Source: Piezodorus guildinii (taxonomy: Eukaryota > Arthropoda > Insecta > Hemiptera > Pentatomidae). From it: a stretch of DNA of 64,000 nt. A program made the translations under genes and the position numbers. The notes under the pieces are model-generated. The model searched no databases and was not told the DNA's origin. It saw only the letters and a program-made list of their open reading frames with translations. Within the stretch, counting starts at the first letter, position 1. Each line of letters begins with the position of its first letter. Shown piece after piece: positions 21,501 to 28,621 of this stretch. The stretch covers positions 1,850,280-1,914,279 of the forward strand of contig CM041297.1 of NCBI GenBank assembly GCA_023052935.1. The letters run 5' to 3'.

Positions 21501-22262
21501 TATGCAATTTGATAAATAACTAAAGGAGAAAAGTTTCAAAAATATGTTAAGGAAACAGGATCCTTAACATATTTTAAGTGCTTCCCTCTAGCCGACAGCA
21601 TTATTATCAAGAGCACAACGCCATCTAGAGGCAACCTTAGGTAAGGAACTCCCTGCCAAAAATTGCAGGCAATTGTGAGGTAAGTGAAAGTCGTGTGTTG
21701 TCCGCACCAGATTTTTTTTTCATGGGAAGTGGAAGGTACAAGATAAGAACTTCTGTTGTGGAACCGGAGCAGGAAGGGTTCTGCTATATAGGATTAACTG
21801 TTATGAATCCTGACGTACTTTTTGTACAATATTACTGTAACTCACGAATATTGGAACTAGAAGATATTTCGCACATATTATTGTGTGACATCTCTTAGAA
21901 CTATTACAACAAGCAGTTTTACCTTCTACCATCTTACCCCGATCCGTGTTGGCTTCGAAGCCTCCCAGATGCCCGAACAGTTCCTGGAGCAGACCAGAGT
22001 TCCACTTGAAGGCGATGAGCTTTGCGATGGACCCGGCCACGGATATACCCGCCGAGAGGCCGACCATTCTCATGAGGAAGTGCTCGTGGAGGTAGAGGTA
22101 GGCTCCCCGGAAGTAGAGGTAGGACCAATAGCCGTCCGCGAGGACCTGGAACCAGAAGTAGATGGTCACCATCGTCTTCAGCACCGGCGAAGAGAGGTCG
22201 TCGGGGAAGGTGATGCCCAGGAGTCGGAGGGCGATCTTCTCGTTCCTGAAGGCGTCCATCAT
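8152..22262 (-). CDS. Insect odorant receptor (7tm_6 family), 5 exons found, last exon missing
   Basis: Exons on the minus strand: 22262-21938, 21205-20815, 17649-17550, 17444-17340 and 8310-8152 (325, 391, 100, 105 and 159 nt; 360 codons). All introns are GT-AG and every junction keeps frame: D-R-G|K, then phase 2 giving HNTLLKFKNQLEELYNYI, then two phase-0 joins. Insect ORs are seven-TM ligand-gated cation channel subunits, N-terminus inside, partnering Orco in olfactory neuron membranes. Family signs are the N-terminal GIxFP region, the loop ending CVNEHNTLLKF, the LFLEIFLYCWAGQMVNNH segment and the FEELRLAVYDSGWY block. The start is an ATG-ATG with stop codons upstream. Exon 1 could alternatively end at 21923, same phase, adding five codons. 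A final exon of 15-30 codons (usually SYS-like) should lie left of 8146 but was not identified. The subfamily cannot be told. Confidence 0.88.
8341..9420 (+). repeat. RPT-A copy with an internal duplication
   Basis: It starts TCTGATGTGGGCCACACACG and ends at the usual AGTAAGTGAAAGT. Two internal blocks (AATCATAATCGTTGGAGCC and the segment from CATTCAAGCC to CAGAATGAAAC) occur twice, so it is longer than the other copies. Confidence 0.8.
9421..9800 (+). repeat. RPT-A fragment, head-to-tail after the previous copy
   Basis: It begins internally (ATGAGTGAAACTATTACAAA) straight after the preceding GTGAAAGTA end. It skips much of the central part and finishes with a diverged right end (GGTAAGTGAAAAT). 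Confidence 0.65.
9801..10412. other. AT-rich intronic DNA; no gene seen
   Basis: There are no open frames with codon bias and no recognised repeat. It lies within the 9-kb intron 4 of the odorant receptor, upstream of the tRNA gene on the opposite strand. Confidence 0.4.
10413..10505 (+). tRNA. tRNA-Tyr (anticodon GTA) with 20-nt intron
   Basis: The acceptor stem CCTCTGG pairs with CCGGAGG (one G-T) and is followed by discriminator A. The D arm is TAGCTCAGTTGGTAGAGC. The anticodon stem GTGGA/TCCAT closes the loop CTGTAGA, with GTA at 10446-10448. The T arm is GCTGG-TTCAAAT-CCGGC. A 20-nt intron at 10450-10469 follows position 37, as usual for eukaryotic tRNA-Tyr, so it needs splicing by tRNA endonuclease. 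A T run directly after the gene serves as RNA polymerase III terminator. All stems are intact, so it is probably a functional gene, hosted in the receptor intron in the opposite orientation. Confidence 0.93.
10508..10522 (+). terminator. RNA polymerase III terminator (T run) of tRNA-Tyr
   Basis: An uninterrupted run of T begins just after the discriminator base of the tRNA gene, the usual Pol III stop signal. Confidence 0.7.
10755..10988 (-). mobile_element. Jockey-like LINE 3' end, severely 5'-truncated, with TSD
   Basis: The sequence (minus strand) matches the 3' end of the 4401-5275 element (AGGAGGTCCCTCATCCAxCT box). It is bounded by GCGATTGCGTTTT on the left, running into the T-run (poly-A on the other strand), and by GCGATTGCGTTTT on the right. 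This shared 9-13-bp sequence is a target-site duplication. Confidence 0.75.
10989..11405. other. AT-rich DNA with (TA)n tract; no gene
   Basis: A (TA)n microsatellite of about 50 bp lies around 11145-11205. The rest is low-complexity AT-rich sequence in the receptor intron. Confidence 0.5.
11406..11720 (+). mobile_element. SINE-A, full-length tRNA-derived SINE
   Basis: The head is tRNA-like, with A box TGGTCTAGTGGATAGAGCAC and B box GTTCGAATCCC. It is followed by a ~230-bp tRNA-unrelated body (GACCCTAGGGTATGGAGACC, AAACCTGGCGGCTGTG, GGGTTGTAGTGGTACAGG). Similar T-rich sequence (AATATTTTTTTTATT) on both sides suggests a target-site duplication. Other pieces here are at 14359-14815 and 63748-63826. 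Confidence 0.8.
11745..11999 (-). mobile_element. SINE-B copy, tRNA-like head truncated
   Basis: In the minus orientation it carries the SINE-B body (ATTAGCCATAGTAGGATAAA, GGTACTCGTTAAAGATCCCT, CCGAAGGACGGC) and the B-box region (GGTTTAAACCCGCAGGTGG). It stops before the A box. Confidence 0.75.
12000..13190. other. AT-rich intronic DNA with two (TA)n tracts and a short RPT-A piece
   Basis: (TA)n tracts lie near 12390-12407 and 12513-12545. A ~100-bp diverged RPT-A piece occurs at about 12605-12700 (ATGTATGGTATAAAATGGCT ... AGGCGTATAGTTGTC). No gene is seen in the rest, which belongs to the receptor's fourth intron. Confidence 0.5.
13191..14054 (+). repeat. RPT-A copy, near full length
   Basis: It starts TCTGGTGCACACGACTTTCA and ends ACTAAGCGAAAGTAAAA. 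It has all internal landmarks and a partly degraded CA tract around 13875-13920. Small internal deletions occur near both ends. Confidence 0.85.
14359..14815 (+). mobile_element. SINE-A copy split by a LINE insertion
   Basis: The left part 14359-14396 holds the A box region (GTTTAATGGATAGGGCACTA). The right part 14727-14815 holds the B box (GGTTCAAATCCGGG) and the start of the body (ACCTAGGGTATGGAGGC). The pieces are in correct order and are separated by the LINE at 14397-14726. Confidence 0.8.
14397..14726 (+). mobile_element. Jockey-like LINE (subfamily 2) 3' end inserted in SINE-A
   Basis: It encodes only the C-terminal tail (RRLKRQWPRDLL-type, from AGAAGGTTGAAACGGCAGTG), then 3' UTR and an A-rich tail. 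AGTTCTA at 14390-14396 and 14727-14733 is a 7-bp target-site duplication. Its closest relative here is the 42490-43430 copy. Confidence 0.8.
15402..17012 (+). repeat. Dispersed repeat copy B, containing a jockey-like LINE
   Basis: 15402-15687 plus 16795-17012 aligns with copy A at 6840-7962 (opposite strand). It runs on into 17013-17270, which in turn resembles the reverse complement of ~59290-59345 (AAACGGATTTTT ... CCTCAAATTTTG). The two copies carry LINE insertions at different points. Confidence 0.8.
15688..16794 (+). mobile_element. Jockey-like LINE, 5'-truncated in RT domain, with 10-bp TSD
   Basis: The frame begins at RT motif A (DVEQAFDRVWPPGLLHKL) and continues through a VPQG motif and YADDT (15959-15973, catalytic box C). 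The connection region includes QIRYLGLHLDKRLTWNPHTR and the tail NPPRRLKRRW, followed by a ~110-bp 3' UTR and poly-A. Frameshifts and an in-frame TAG near 16378 break it. AATATTACAA at 15678-15687 and 16795-16804 is the target-site duplication. Confidence 0.9.
17013..17280 (+). repeat. Continuation of RPT-B-like repeat
   Basis: It matches the reverse complement of sequence around 59290-59345 and 59930-59990 (AAAxGGATTTTT, GTTCTACGGATCTTGAGACG, CTCAAATTTTG). It ends in a T run beside receptor exon 4. Confidence 0.5.
17340..17444 (-). CDS. Odorant receptor exon 4
   Basis: The acceptor is ATTTTTAG|GAAGCT and the donor AACCAC|GTATGT, phase 0 at both ends (35 codons). It contains LFLEIFLYCWAGQMVNNH, the conserved sixth membrane segment and the start of the next loop. 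Confidence 0.88.
17550..17649 (-). CDS. Odorant receptor exon 3
   Basis: The acceptor TTATTTTTCAG precedes A-TTC-AAG, and the donor is TCTCAG|GTAACA. Its 33 codons encode QLEELYNYIIVVQLAYSFST and the following hydrophobic stretch, the typical start of the conserved C-terminal half of insect ORs. Confidence 0.88.
17655..18090. other. Odorant receptor intron 2, left part; no other feature
   Basis: It holds a short GT tract at about 17836-17846 and a GC-richer patch (17930-18010), with no coding frame. The block starting TGTTGGGCGCC at 17723 looked LTR-like but no second end or target duplication could be shown. Confidence 0.4.
18092..19250 (+). mobile_element. SINE-B copy split by a mariner
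   Basis: The left piece 18092-18193 holds the SINE-B head and front body (CACCTGAGCATAGTGGCTC ... CCTTCGGAGGAGACA). The right piece 19102-19250 continues with AGGTGGTGCCGAGCCTGTGC to ATTAGCCATAGTAGCATAA. The mariner separates them at a TA. Confidence 0.85.
18194..19101 (+). mobile_element. mariner (cecropia-like), internally deleted, both ends intact
   Basis: Terminal inverted repeats TTGGGTTGATGCAAAATTAA and its reverse complement flank the element, with a TA target duplication at 18192-18193 and 19102-19103. At 908 bp it is shorter than the usual ~1.3 kb. The N-terminal helix-turn-helix part is present from ~18383 (MSKCDFRQIYFYEFKLGRSA). It is followed by a stop and a deletion removing the first catalytic Asp region. 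The C-terminal part (LLHDNARPH, then YSPDLSPTDFHFFRHLDNFL, ending WQKCIDSDGNYFD) runs 18689-19024. The element is non-autonomous. Confidence 0.9.
19258..19510 (-). mobile_element. LINE 3' UTR fragment (same family as 60053-61262)
   Basis: TTATTATTAAAAGTCCCTTT AGAATA on the plus strand corresponds to the 3'-terminal region at 60062-60110. The rest is A-rich and lacks coding sequence, consistent with a severely 5'-truncated insertion. Confidence 0.5.
19544..19688. mobile_element. 145-bp MITE with long inverted repeats and TAATA duplication
   Basis: The ends are GGGGTAATCACTACGTTTGC and GCAAACATAGTGAGTACCCC. The inverted arms extend ~55 bp inward through GCTATAGCATGCTATTTGT and GCTGAACCC/GGGTTTAGC. 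TAATA at 19539-19543 and 19689-19693 is a target-site duplication. It is non-coding. A 5-bp AT-rich duplication and G-rich ends do not by themselves identify the superfamily. Confidence 0.8.
19694..19900. repeat. RPT-B-like AT-rich sequence
   Basis: It contains a CATCTTCAATAATAACCAAC phrase and neighbouring text resembling the RPT-B units near 14140-15060. No gene is seen. Confidence 0.35.
19901..20354. other. LINE 3' end (19905-20060, minus), then unique GC-richer DNA
   Basis: TTCTTTATTTATTCTAGGAC and AAGTCCCTTTAGAATAATAC match the 3' terminus of the 60053-61262 LINE on the minus strand. 20060-20354 is non-repetitive here, with no open frame of note (boxes TCGTCGTCGAGAGAAACACC and GCGTGCACGCTACACACC). 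It lies in receptor intron 2. Confidence 0.45.
20369..20652 (-). mobile_element. SINE-B, full length, 14-bp target duplication
   Basis: The minus-strand copy has the tRNA-like head (GGGATCACTTGTAGCTGGCT, B box GGTTTCATACCCGC), the whole body and a short (AAAC)n-type tail. CACCAATATTTTAT at 20355-20368 and 20653-20666 is the duplicated target. It inserted just downstream of receptor exon 2. Confidence 0.88.
20815..21205 (-). CDS. Odorant receptor exon 2
   Basis: The acceptor is TTGACAACAG|GT and the donor CTCAA|GTATGC. It carries membrane segment 3 (VTMLYESAVAAILVTHNYGY), the long extracellular loop, segment 4 (DYWYTLYCVFVTLTGNVIGD) and the intracellular loop ending CVNEHNTLLK. The antisense frames are shadows of its GC-rich codons. 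Confidence 0.88.
21206..21937. other. Odorant receptor intron 1, with rearranged RPT-A end pieces
   Basis: RPT-A end sequence (GGAGGTAAGTAAAGG, GAGGTAAGTGAAAGTCGTGT) occurs near 21407 and at 21676-21715 in reverse orientation. Between them are a ~15-bp-arm hairpin (AATATGTTAAGGA/TCCTTAACATATT at 21540-21573) and a segment bounded by CCCTCTAG/CTAGAGG. The latter looks like a small insertion that replaced the repeat's centre. Confidence 0.55.
21938..22262 (-). CDS. Odorant receptor exon 1
   Basis: It encodes the N-terminal cytoplasmic segment and the first two membrane segments (around FWFQVLADGYWSYLYF and MVGLSAGISVAGSIAKLIAF). The donor is CGGG|GTAAGA. A second possible donor is AAG|GTAAAA at 21923, in the same phase. 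GC-rich third positions stand out from the surrounding DNA. Confidence 0.88.
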
Positions 22263-22624
22263 GAAGAGTGTCTAGTCTCCGTTCAGGAGTCCACTATTAT
22301 CTATAATGATCCCGTCTTGAATTATATAGATCGTCTCTATGACAAGGAGCCGTTAAGTAGCTAGCTATTTCGCTAAGTATGTCCATTACAACTTATTATC
22401 TGAATAAATGATACTGCCGTTGTAAGGGTTGGAATAATGATTTAATTTAGCTAGATTTATCACTGTTCAAAGAATAATACCTATTTTCCAATATTTATAG
22501 ATTAATCAAAGTTATACTTATTTATTGAATACTGAATAGGTGACTGTACGTGTATAATGAAGATCGAGATGTTTCAGCTGTTTAATGAATAAATTAAAAA
22601 AAATCTAGTGGTTGAAACACACTT
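22263..22624. other. Upstream of odorant receptor start; possible promoter region
   Basis: This is AT-rich DNA between the receptor ATG (minus strand) and the next RPT-A copy. I see no convincing TATA box or initiator with certainty. If the gene has no 5' non-coding exon, its promoter lies here. Confidence 0.3.
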
Positions 22625-23530
22625 TTTTACTTTCACTTACTATATATAGTAAGGGGAAGTATTGCGATCGTGAAAATTTTCGAATTCCAGTTTTCAACGG
22701 AAATACACGTTTTAGGGTCCCCTGAGTCCAAATAACCAAGTCCCGCAAAATGGTCTGTGTGTGTGTGTGTGTGTGTGTGGTAGCTCCCGGGCGGAAACGG
22801 TAAGTCCTATGAAACTGAAATTTCATATTTAAGACAACTATACGCCCGAGACGTGACAAAACTTTTTTCATCAAAATGAGCTTACCAGAAGAGGCACTTT
22901 ATACCATGCATTTTGCACCTTTTTTCGATTTTCTCAAAAACGGTTCCGACGATTTTGATTAAACTCGCTATATCGATGTAAAATTTAATGGGCTTTAATA
23001 TCATGTAGGTTTTATTTAGATAAAAATGGTCTGACAGGGCTTAAATGCCGATATTTAATTTTCTTCCCCTAAAGTACCTTTAATTTTGTAGATTCAATAA
23101 TAATAACTATATTATCTTGTTAACGCTGATGAAAAACAGGTAAATATATAAATTGAATAAACTCGATACCCAACTAAAGGAGAAAACAGAAAAAAATATT
23201 TTTTTAATGCAATTTTTCGTTTTTGAACATAAGAGCAGTAATATACATGTATGATATACCGTTGGAAAGCTAAAGATTTTAGAAAAAATATCATCTCATA
23301 CACAAGCTTTTAAAAGTTAATAGAGAGTGATGAAATGAACATAGAACTAACTGATTATTTTAGATAATAATGCAATAGATTTTTTAATAAAACACATGTT
23401 TCTATATAAATTCAATTTAATTAATTCTTTAATAGTTCACGTATTTTTATCTTTAAGTGTATTTGAAAATTCTTTCATTGAGTTTAAAAATGGTGGTAAC
23501 TGAAAGTCGTGTGTTGCCCGCACCAGATTT
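22625..23530 (-). repeat. RPT-A copy, full length
   Basis: It runs from TTTTACTTTCACTTACTATA to TGCCCGCACCAGATTTTTT, with a (GT)n tract at 22753-22780 and all central boxes. It is close to the 38 kb and 53-54 kb copies. Confidence 0.9.
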
Positions 23531-24128
23531 TTTTTTTTTGTTAAACATAATTTATTGAAATTTACAACTGTACTAAAAAAAATACAAGTTAATATGATGA
23601 CATGAAATAAAATAAAATGACATGAAAAAGACTTGTAGAAGAACTACCCAATGGTAGCACTCCTGTAACTATTCTAAACTAGAATGTCTAGGGCCATCTG
23701 CTTTTCAGACGCCTCGGAGGATTGTCGGGAATTGAAGAGGAAGAAAGGATTGAAACTAGAGGATTAGGGTGGGAATGGAGTTTTTCATGAAAGGAATGGT
23801 ATCTAGATCGGGCCAAATCAGCAACATACTTATATTAAGGTCCTTGTGGATCAGTTTATTATTTACAAAATAAGGAGCATTGAGGATTTTACGAAGGATT
23901 TTGGATTGTAGGGATTGGATACGAGAAGAATTGATGGTTTAGTTGAGCCCCAAAGCTCTACTCCGTAAGTCCATACAGGTCGTATGATAGTCATGTTGAT
24001 GAGCCTTTTGTAGTTAAGTGGAAGATTAGAACGTTTGTCTAGTAAGTGTTGAAGTAGTCGAAAACGTCGTGCAGTTTCTTGTCGTTTCAGTCTTGTATGA
24101 GGGTTCCAAGTAAGGCGTTAGTCAAGGT
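23531..24128 (-). mobile_element. Jockey-like LINE, 5'-truncated, inserted at an RPT-A end
   Basis: On the minus strand it encodes the region from HTRLKRQETARRFRLLQHLL through the MTIIRP(V)W block to the RRLKR tail and 3' UTR. Stops interrupt it. Its 3' poly-A end abuts the T run of the RPT-A terminus. Confidence 0.85.
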
Positions 24129-24540
24129 ATGAAACACACTCTTTAAAACAGGAGATATCAGGTTCGCGATATAAATCGTATAGCTAGCTGCTCCTCCGTT
24201 TTCATTCATTATGTTCATGAACACCACCGTATGTTCGGCTCAACACATTCCGCCCGAATATAAATAGAATCTAGTCCATGTCGTCTAAGTTTCTGAGCCG
24301 TTACATAATACAGGCCGAATAAGTCTTTTGAAGACATTTTCTATTATTCGACTTGTCACCAGATGGGTGCGGAGATGTTTTTGATACCCAGAATAGCAAA
24401 GATTCGTTGTTGTGATTTACCAAAGAACCAAAGTATGAATGAATGAATGAATAACTTTATTTGCTTTCGGGGTAATCCCCATACATATAGAGCTGGCTAC
24501 TTAACAAATATAGAATACAAAACATACTTCAATAAAAGAG
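24129..24540 (-). mobile_element. Two LINE fragments: RTE-like RT piece and a 3' end with (ATTC)n tail
   Basis: 24129-24436 on the minus strand encodes a broken frame with the LGSLVNHNN and GRNVLSRTYGGVHEHNE motifs of RTE-like retrotransposons. 24433-24540 is the 3' end of another LINE (AATAAAG then (ATTC)4). Neither has an intact frame. Confidence 0.5.
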
Positions 24541-25235
24541 TTATAATAATAATAATAATAATAATAGTCTTTATTGATATACATATAAACATTCATAATA
24601 CAGTTTTATTTACATTTTTTCTTCTTTCTATACATACATATACATATACATATATAGACCTTCCTTTTCAGGAGTTTAAAGTCTTTAACGGTAACTACCC
24701 GTACTTGAGTTGAAGAGTTCGCTCATCTTCATCTTCCAAAATTCTCTGCCCTAGACTATCACGTGAACATAGCACTCCTTCTTCCTTTTTGATCTTATCG
24801 ACACACCTTCTTATTTGCCTGCCTTTTCTCATCTAATGGGGTCAACTCAGTCAGTATTTTAGCGCAGTTTTCATCATTTTTCCTCATTAGATGGCCAGCC
24901 CATTGCCATTTCATCTTTTTCACAAATGTTATTGCATCAGTGACACCACTAACCTTTCTTATTGCTTGACTGTTTAGCTTTTGGCTTTCCCTTATCACTA
25001 ACAAGCTCCTCTCCATTGCTCTTTGACATGTTATAATTTTTCTCTCATGAAGCTTGTTGAGGGACCATGTTTGGCATCCATAAGATAGAACAGGCAAAAT
25101 ACAGCTATTGAAGGCTAACGTTTTTAGAGGCTGGCTGATATTGTTGTTCTTCATAATCATCCCTAAGCTCCAATATTTCCGCCAAGCCATAGCTGTCCTT
25201 GTTTGGACCTCAATAGAAGAGTTAGCAAGACACTA
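24541..25235 (-). mobile_element. RTE-like LINE C-terminal half with (TAT)n tail
   Basis: A 131-codon minus frame (25190-24795) contains AFNSCILPVLSYGCQTWSLN, a RAMERSLL segment and MKWQWAGHLMRKNDENCAK. These are hallmarks of the C-terminal region of endonuclease/reverse transcriptases of RTE-like elements. An (ATA)n tract at 24545-24566 is the simple-repeat 3' tail. It is 5'-truncated. Confidence 0.8.
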
Positions 25236-25261
25236 ATTCACTACGTTATCAGCTCTAGGTA

Positions 25262-25790
25262 CATTGAATTACAATAAAACTTATAACAAAATAACTCAAA
25301 TACAATATATGAATAATATAACAGTTTAAAATATAATAAATATATTTGTTTATATAATATGGCGAAATACGATCAATAATATGATACAGTTAACAAACAT
25401 GTTTATTCATTTATTATAAATGATCTGATTTGGCAACATTGCCTGGCATAATAATAAATATTTTTTAATTCATCAATACCATCGGTGGTAAACAGGGCGA
25501 TAAAATTTGTGTTCATATTTAAGGCCCTAGGGATGTAATGGGTTCTGAACGGTGCGTATATGGGACATCGAATGAAAATGTGGAATAAGTCCTCTCTTTC
25601 GTTGAGGTTACATAGAGTGCAGTTTTCCTTGGGTTTAAAATGGTAGTATATATTGTTAAATGTTAATTTAATATTGTAATTTCCAGAAAGTCTTAATTGT
25701 GCAAATATTTTTATGGCAGGGAACGGTGCGTTTGATAGTAAGTAAGCTTGAGGTTTATGTCTATTGTTATGAATGGACGAGTGGGTTGTA
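25262..25790 (-). mobile_element. LINE ORF2 C-terminus with Cys-His motif and 3' UTR
   Basis: On the minus strand, from about 25737 to a stop at 25403, an uninterrupted frame lacking a start encodes IFAQLRLSGNYNIKLTFNN, CTLCNLNEREDLFHIFIRCP and YYYARQCCQIRSFIINE. The C-x2-C-x7-H-x4-C pattern is typical of the C-terminal zinc-knuckle-like motif of non-LTR retrotransposon polymerases. An AT-rich 3' UTR follows to about 25262. It is 5'-truncated. Confidence 0.75.
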
Positions 25791-26170
25791 TTTACCGGGG
25801 GTGATTAACTTCTGTTTATCTATTGTCTCCATATGATTTGTAAACAGTATCAATGTTTTGTGCATCTCTAACTGAAAAATAGCCAGGTTTTCTATTTTTT
25901 ATATAGACTGTTTGTTTATTCGATTTAATATACAGTATAATTGGTGAAACAATTTGTATTTTTGTTCTTTATTTGTTGGTTTATGCGTTTTCTTTAATTT
26001 ATTGAAGCATATTTTTGGGAGTCGGTTATCACTGAGTTTTAAAATTGTATGCACCCAAGAGATAGAAAGCTTTAATATTGAGATTAGGCAATGGGGAACA
26101 TTAAATTCCGACCCTATTAATAAAAAAGGAATATTTTTGTTTAATGCGAATAAACGTTTATAAAAGTTTA
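25791..26170. other. Probable further LINE sequence; no host gene
   Basis: It is continuous with the preceding LINE and contains a 69-codon plus frame without recognisable domains. I see no motif that supports coding function. Confidence 0.3.
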
Positions 26171-26620
26171 TGTTTATAGAACCAAAGTATGAAAATTGGG
26201 ACTCATGCTCGAATTCATTTTGTCCTTAGTGTTTAATAATCTTGGAGCCTCATTCAAAATCATGTACTTGATCTTATTTTCGTTTACAAAAAGCTTTATA
26301 CATTTCGCCTTAACTTTCAGAGCAAGGAAGGGTTCTATCATCTGGGTACGCCAGCATTTTTACAGATTTGTTCTGTACCGCGCCTGTGGTTCGTACCTTG
26401 GAGTCCCTTACTCCTTTTTCCAGAGGCATATTAAAGAACAGGCACTCCAGGGCATATGCTTACCATACTCCTTCTGTGATTTGTAGGTAATTTAAATCTT
26501 ACCAAAAAGATTTTGCAGACCAAAAGTAAGACCTTGCCACCTAGAATATAAATACCTTAGGCCGACCAACCTTAATATCCTCGCATTTTCAGACTATATA
26601 ATTGTTTTTGCTAACAATTG
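26171..26620 (-). mobile_element. RTE-like LINE fragment, decayed
   Basis: Minus-strand text includes a KENKIKYM-like RT segment and, nearer 26200, NEFEHESQFSYFG. This is the same motif pair found at 28550-28620 (NEFEQVSQFVYLGS). Stops and frameshifts break it. Confidence 0.5.
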
Positions 26621-26847
26621 TAGAAACCTCCCATTCTATATCTATAAGAAGGAATGGAAATAATAAAAATGAAAATAAATACAGGTAAAACTAAGATAAT
26701 GAGGATTGGTAGAAAAATCTTAAGACTAAATAACACAAGGTGAGAGCAAGTGAGGAATTTTGACGATGGGGAAAAAACTGAAAGAATAAAAGCTGACAGT
26801 AGATATTTTAATCCCCTCAAGAAAGGATTCATCAAAAAACACAAAAA

Positions 26848-27740
26848 TCTGGTGCGGGCAACACACGACTTTCACTTACCTCGATTTTTAAAATCAATGA
26901 AAGAATTTTCAAATACAGTTAGAGATGAAAATACGTGAAACTATTAAGGAATTAATCAAATTGAATTTCTATAGAAACATGTGTTTCATTAAAAAATCTA
27001 TTATATTATTATCTAAAATAATCAGTTAGTTGTATCTTCTTCTCATCACTCTCTATCAACTTCTAAAAGCTTGTCTATGAGATGATATTTTTTCTAAAAT
27101 CTTTAGCTTTCCAACGGTATATCATACATGTATATTACTGCTCTTATGTTCAAAAACGAAAAATTGCATTAAAAAAGTATTTTTCTGTTTTCTCCTCTAG
27201 TTGGGTATCGAATATATTCAATTTATATATTTACCTGTTTATCATCAGCGTTAAGAAGATAATCTAGTTATTATTATTGAATCTACAAAATTAAAGGTAC
27301 TTTAGGGGAAGACAATATAAAATATCGGTATTTAAGCCCTGACAGACCATTTTTATCCAAATAAAACCTACATGATATTAAAACCCATTAAATTTTACAT
27401 CGATATAGCGAGATTAATCAAAATCGTCGGAACCGTTTTCGAAAAAAGGTGCAAAATGCATGATATAAAGTGCCTCTTCTAGTAAGCTCATTTTGATGAA
27501 AAAAGTTTTGTCACGTCTCGGGCGTATAGTTGTCTTAAATATGAAATTTCAGTTTCATAGGACTTACCGTTTCCGCCCGGGAGTTACCACACACACACAC
27601 ACACACACAGACCTTTTTGCGGGACTTGCTTATTTGGACTCAGGGGACCCTAACTCGTGTATTTCCGTTAAAAACTGGAATTCGAAAATTTTCACGATCG
27701 CAATACTTCCCCTTACTATATATAGTAAGTGAAAGTAAAA
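26848..27740 (+). repeat. RPT-A copy, full length, inserted in a LINE remnant
   Basis: It is complete from TCTGGTGCGGGCAACACACG to AGTAAGTGAAAGTAAAA. The LINE text resumes on the right. AAAGGATTCATCAAAA on the left and AAAGGAAGTTTATCAAAA on the right could be a decayed target duplication. Confidence 0.9.
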
Positions 27741-27956
27741 AAGGAAGTTTATCAAAATAATTTCTAACTGATTCTCACCTGTTCAAGTGAATCTTGGACT
27801 CTAACGAAAAAGCACAAGAGCCAACTACAAACTATGGAGATAAGATGTTTAAGAAGAATGGAAGGTAAGATAAGAAAAGACCAAGTAAGAAACGATACTA
27901 TAGAACACCAACTGAGATGGTTCATCTATGATTCCGAGTGGTAAAGACCGTATATG

Positions 27957-28213
27957 TGGGGGTTACCTGTAGCATGGTAGTTAGCATAACAGCCTTCTAT
28001 GCCAAAGGTCCCGGGTTCAAACCCGCAGGTGGCCCTATAATTTTTAATGGGAGTAAAAAATCCTTAGTTACGCCGTCCTTCGGAGGGGACGTTAAAAGGT
28101 GGTCCCGAGCCTGTACGATGTCAGGTACTCGTTAAAAAACCCTATCCTAATAAAACTTGGATAGGGAAAATTTAGGACTCCCACTGTAGCATCGTCCGAT
28201 TAGCTACAGCAGC
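27957..28213 (+). mobile_element. SINE-B, near full length
   Basis: The A box region is TAGCATGGTAGTTAGCATAA and the B box GGGTTCAAACCCGC. The body includes CCTTCGGAGGGGACGTTAAA, CAGGTACTCGTTAAAAAACC and GACTCCCACTGTAGCATCGT. The 3' tail is short. Confidence 0.88.
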
Positions 28214-28464
28214 TATATAAAGGGGCGACAAAAGAATAAACAAGACCGTTAGTGACTAGAGTGGGAAGTCTAACACTGTGGAAGACTTGGGAAGTCGATA
28301 TACAGGAGGATTTTTACAGAAAAGGTCCTGGATAGGAGAAGAAGAAGATTGGTACAACAGAGGTATTTGTGTATTAAGCTCCATTAAAAAGATCCTCACA
28401 CCAATGGCTCTAGAAGAGGAGAGTATTAAAAAAATAAATAAGTAGTTTCGTTCGTCATCGTTCG

Positions 28465-28621
28465 CACAATCCGCCAAGCAAAGTCTAGGCCTCCCAATTT
28501 TGCGAAGACTGTAAAGGAGCTAGGTCAATATTCTGCTTTTAATTTCAGCTGCGGTTTCGTTGTTGTGATTTACCAAGGAGCCCAAGTATACGAATTGGGA
28601 GACCTGCTCAAACTCATTTTG
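28465..28621 (-). mobile_element. RTE-like LINE fragment, interrupted by mariner
   Basis: The minus-strand frame reads NEFEQVSQFVYLGSLVNHNN followed by an ETAAEIK..-like continuation. It ends where the mariner terminal repeat begins at the TA near 28622. Confidence 0.6.

Larger units (their letters stand above)
26640..28460 (+). mobile_element. RTE-like LINE remnant, split by RPT-A and SINE-B
   Basis: The pieces are in order. 26640-26840 encodes MEIIKMKINTGKTKIMRIGR. 27741-27950 encodes SESWTLTKKHKSQLQTMEIR, CLRRMEGKIRKDQVRNDTIE and EHQLRWF. 28214-28460 encodes a TLWKTWEVDIQEDFYRKG-like end. These are the RT, thumb and C-terminal parts of one broken retrotransposon. An RPT-A copy occupies the gap at 26848-27740 and a SINE-B at 27957-28213. 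Confidence 0.7.

Noticed and set aside
21885..22364. 159-codon plus-strand frame over receptor exon 1
   Set aside because: Antisense shadow of the GC-rich exon; the minus strand has the conserved OR sequence and splice sites.
27493..27732. 79-codon frame (MMKKVLSRLGRIVVLNMKFQ...) seen in several places
   Set aside because: Recurs wherever RPT-A occurs and crosses the variable CA tract as THTHTH; it is a translation of a non-coding repeat.
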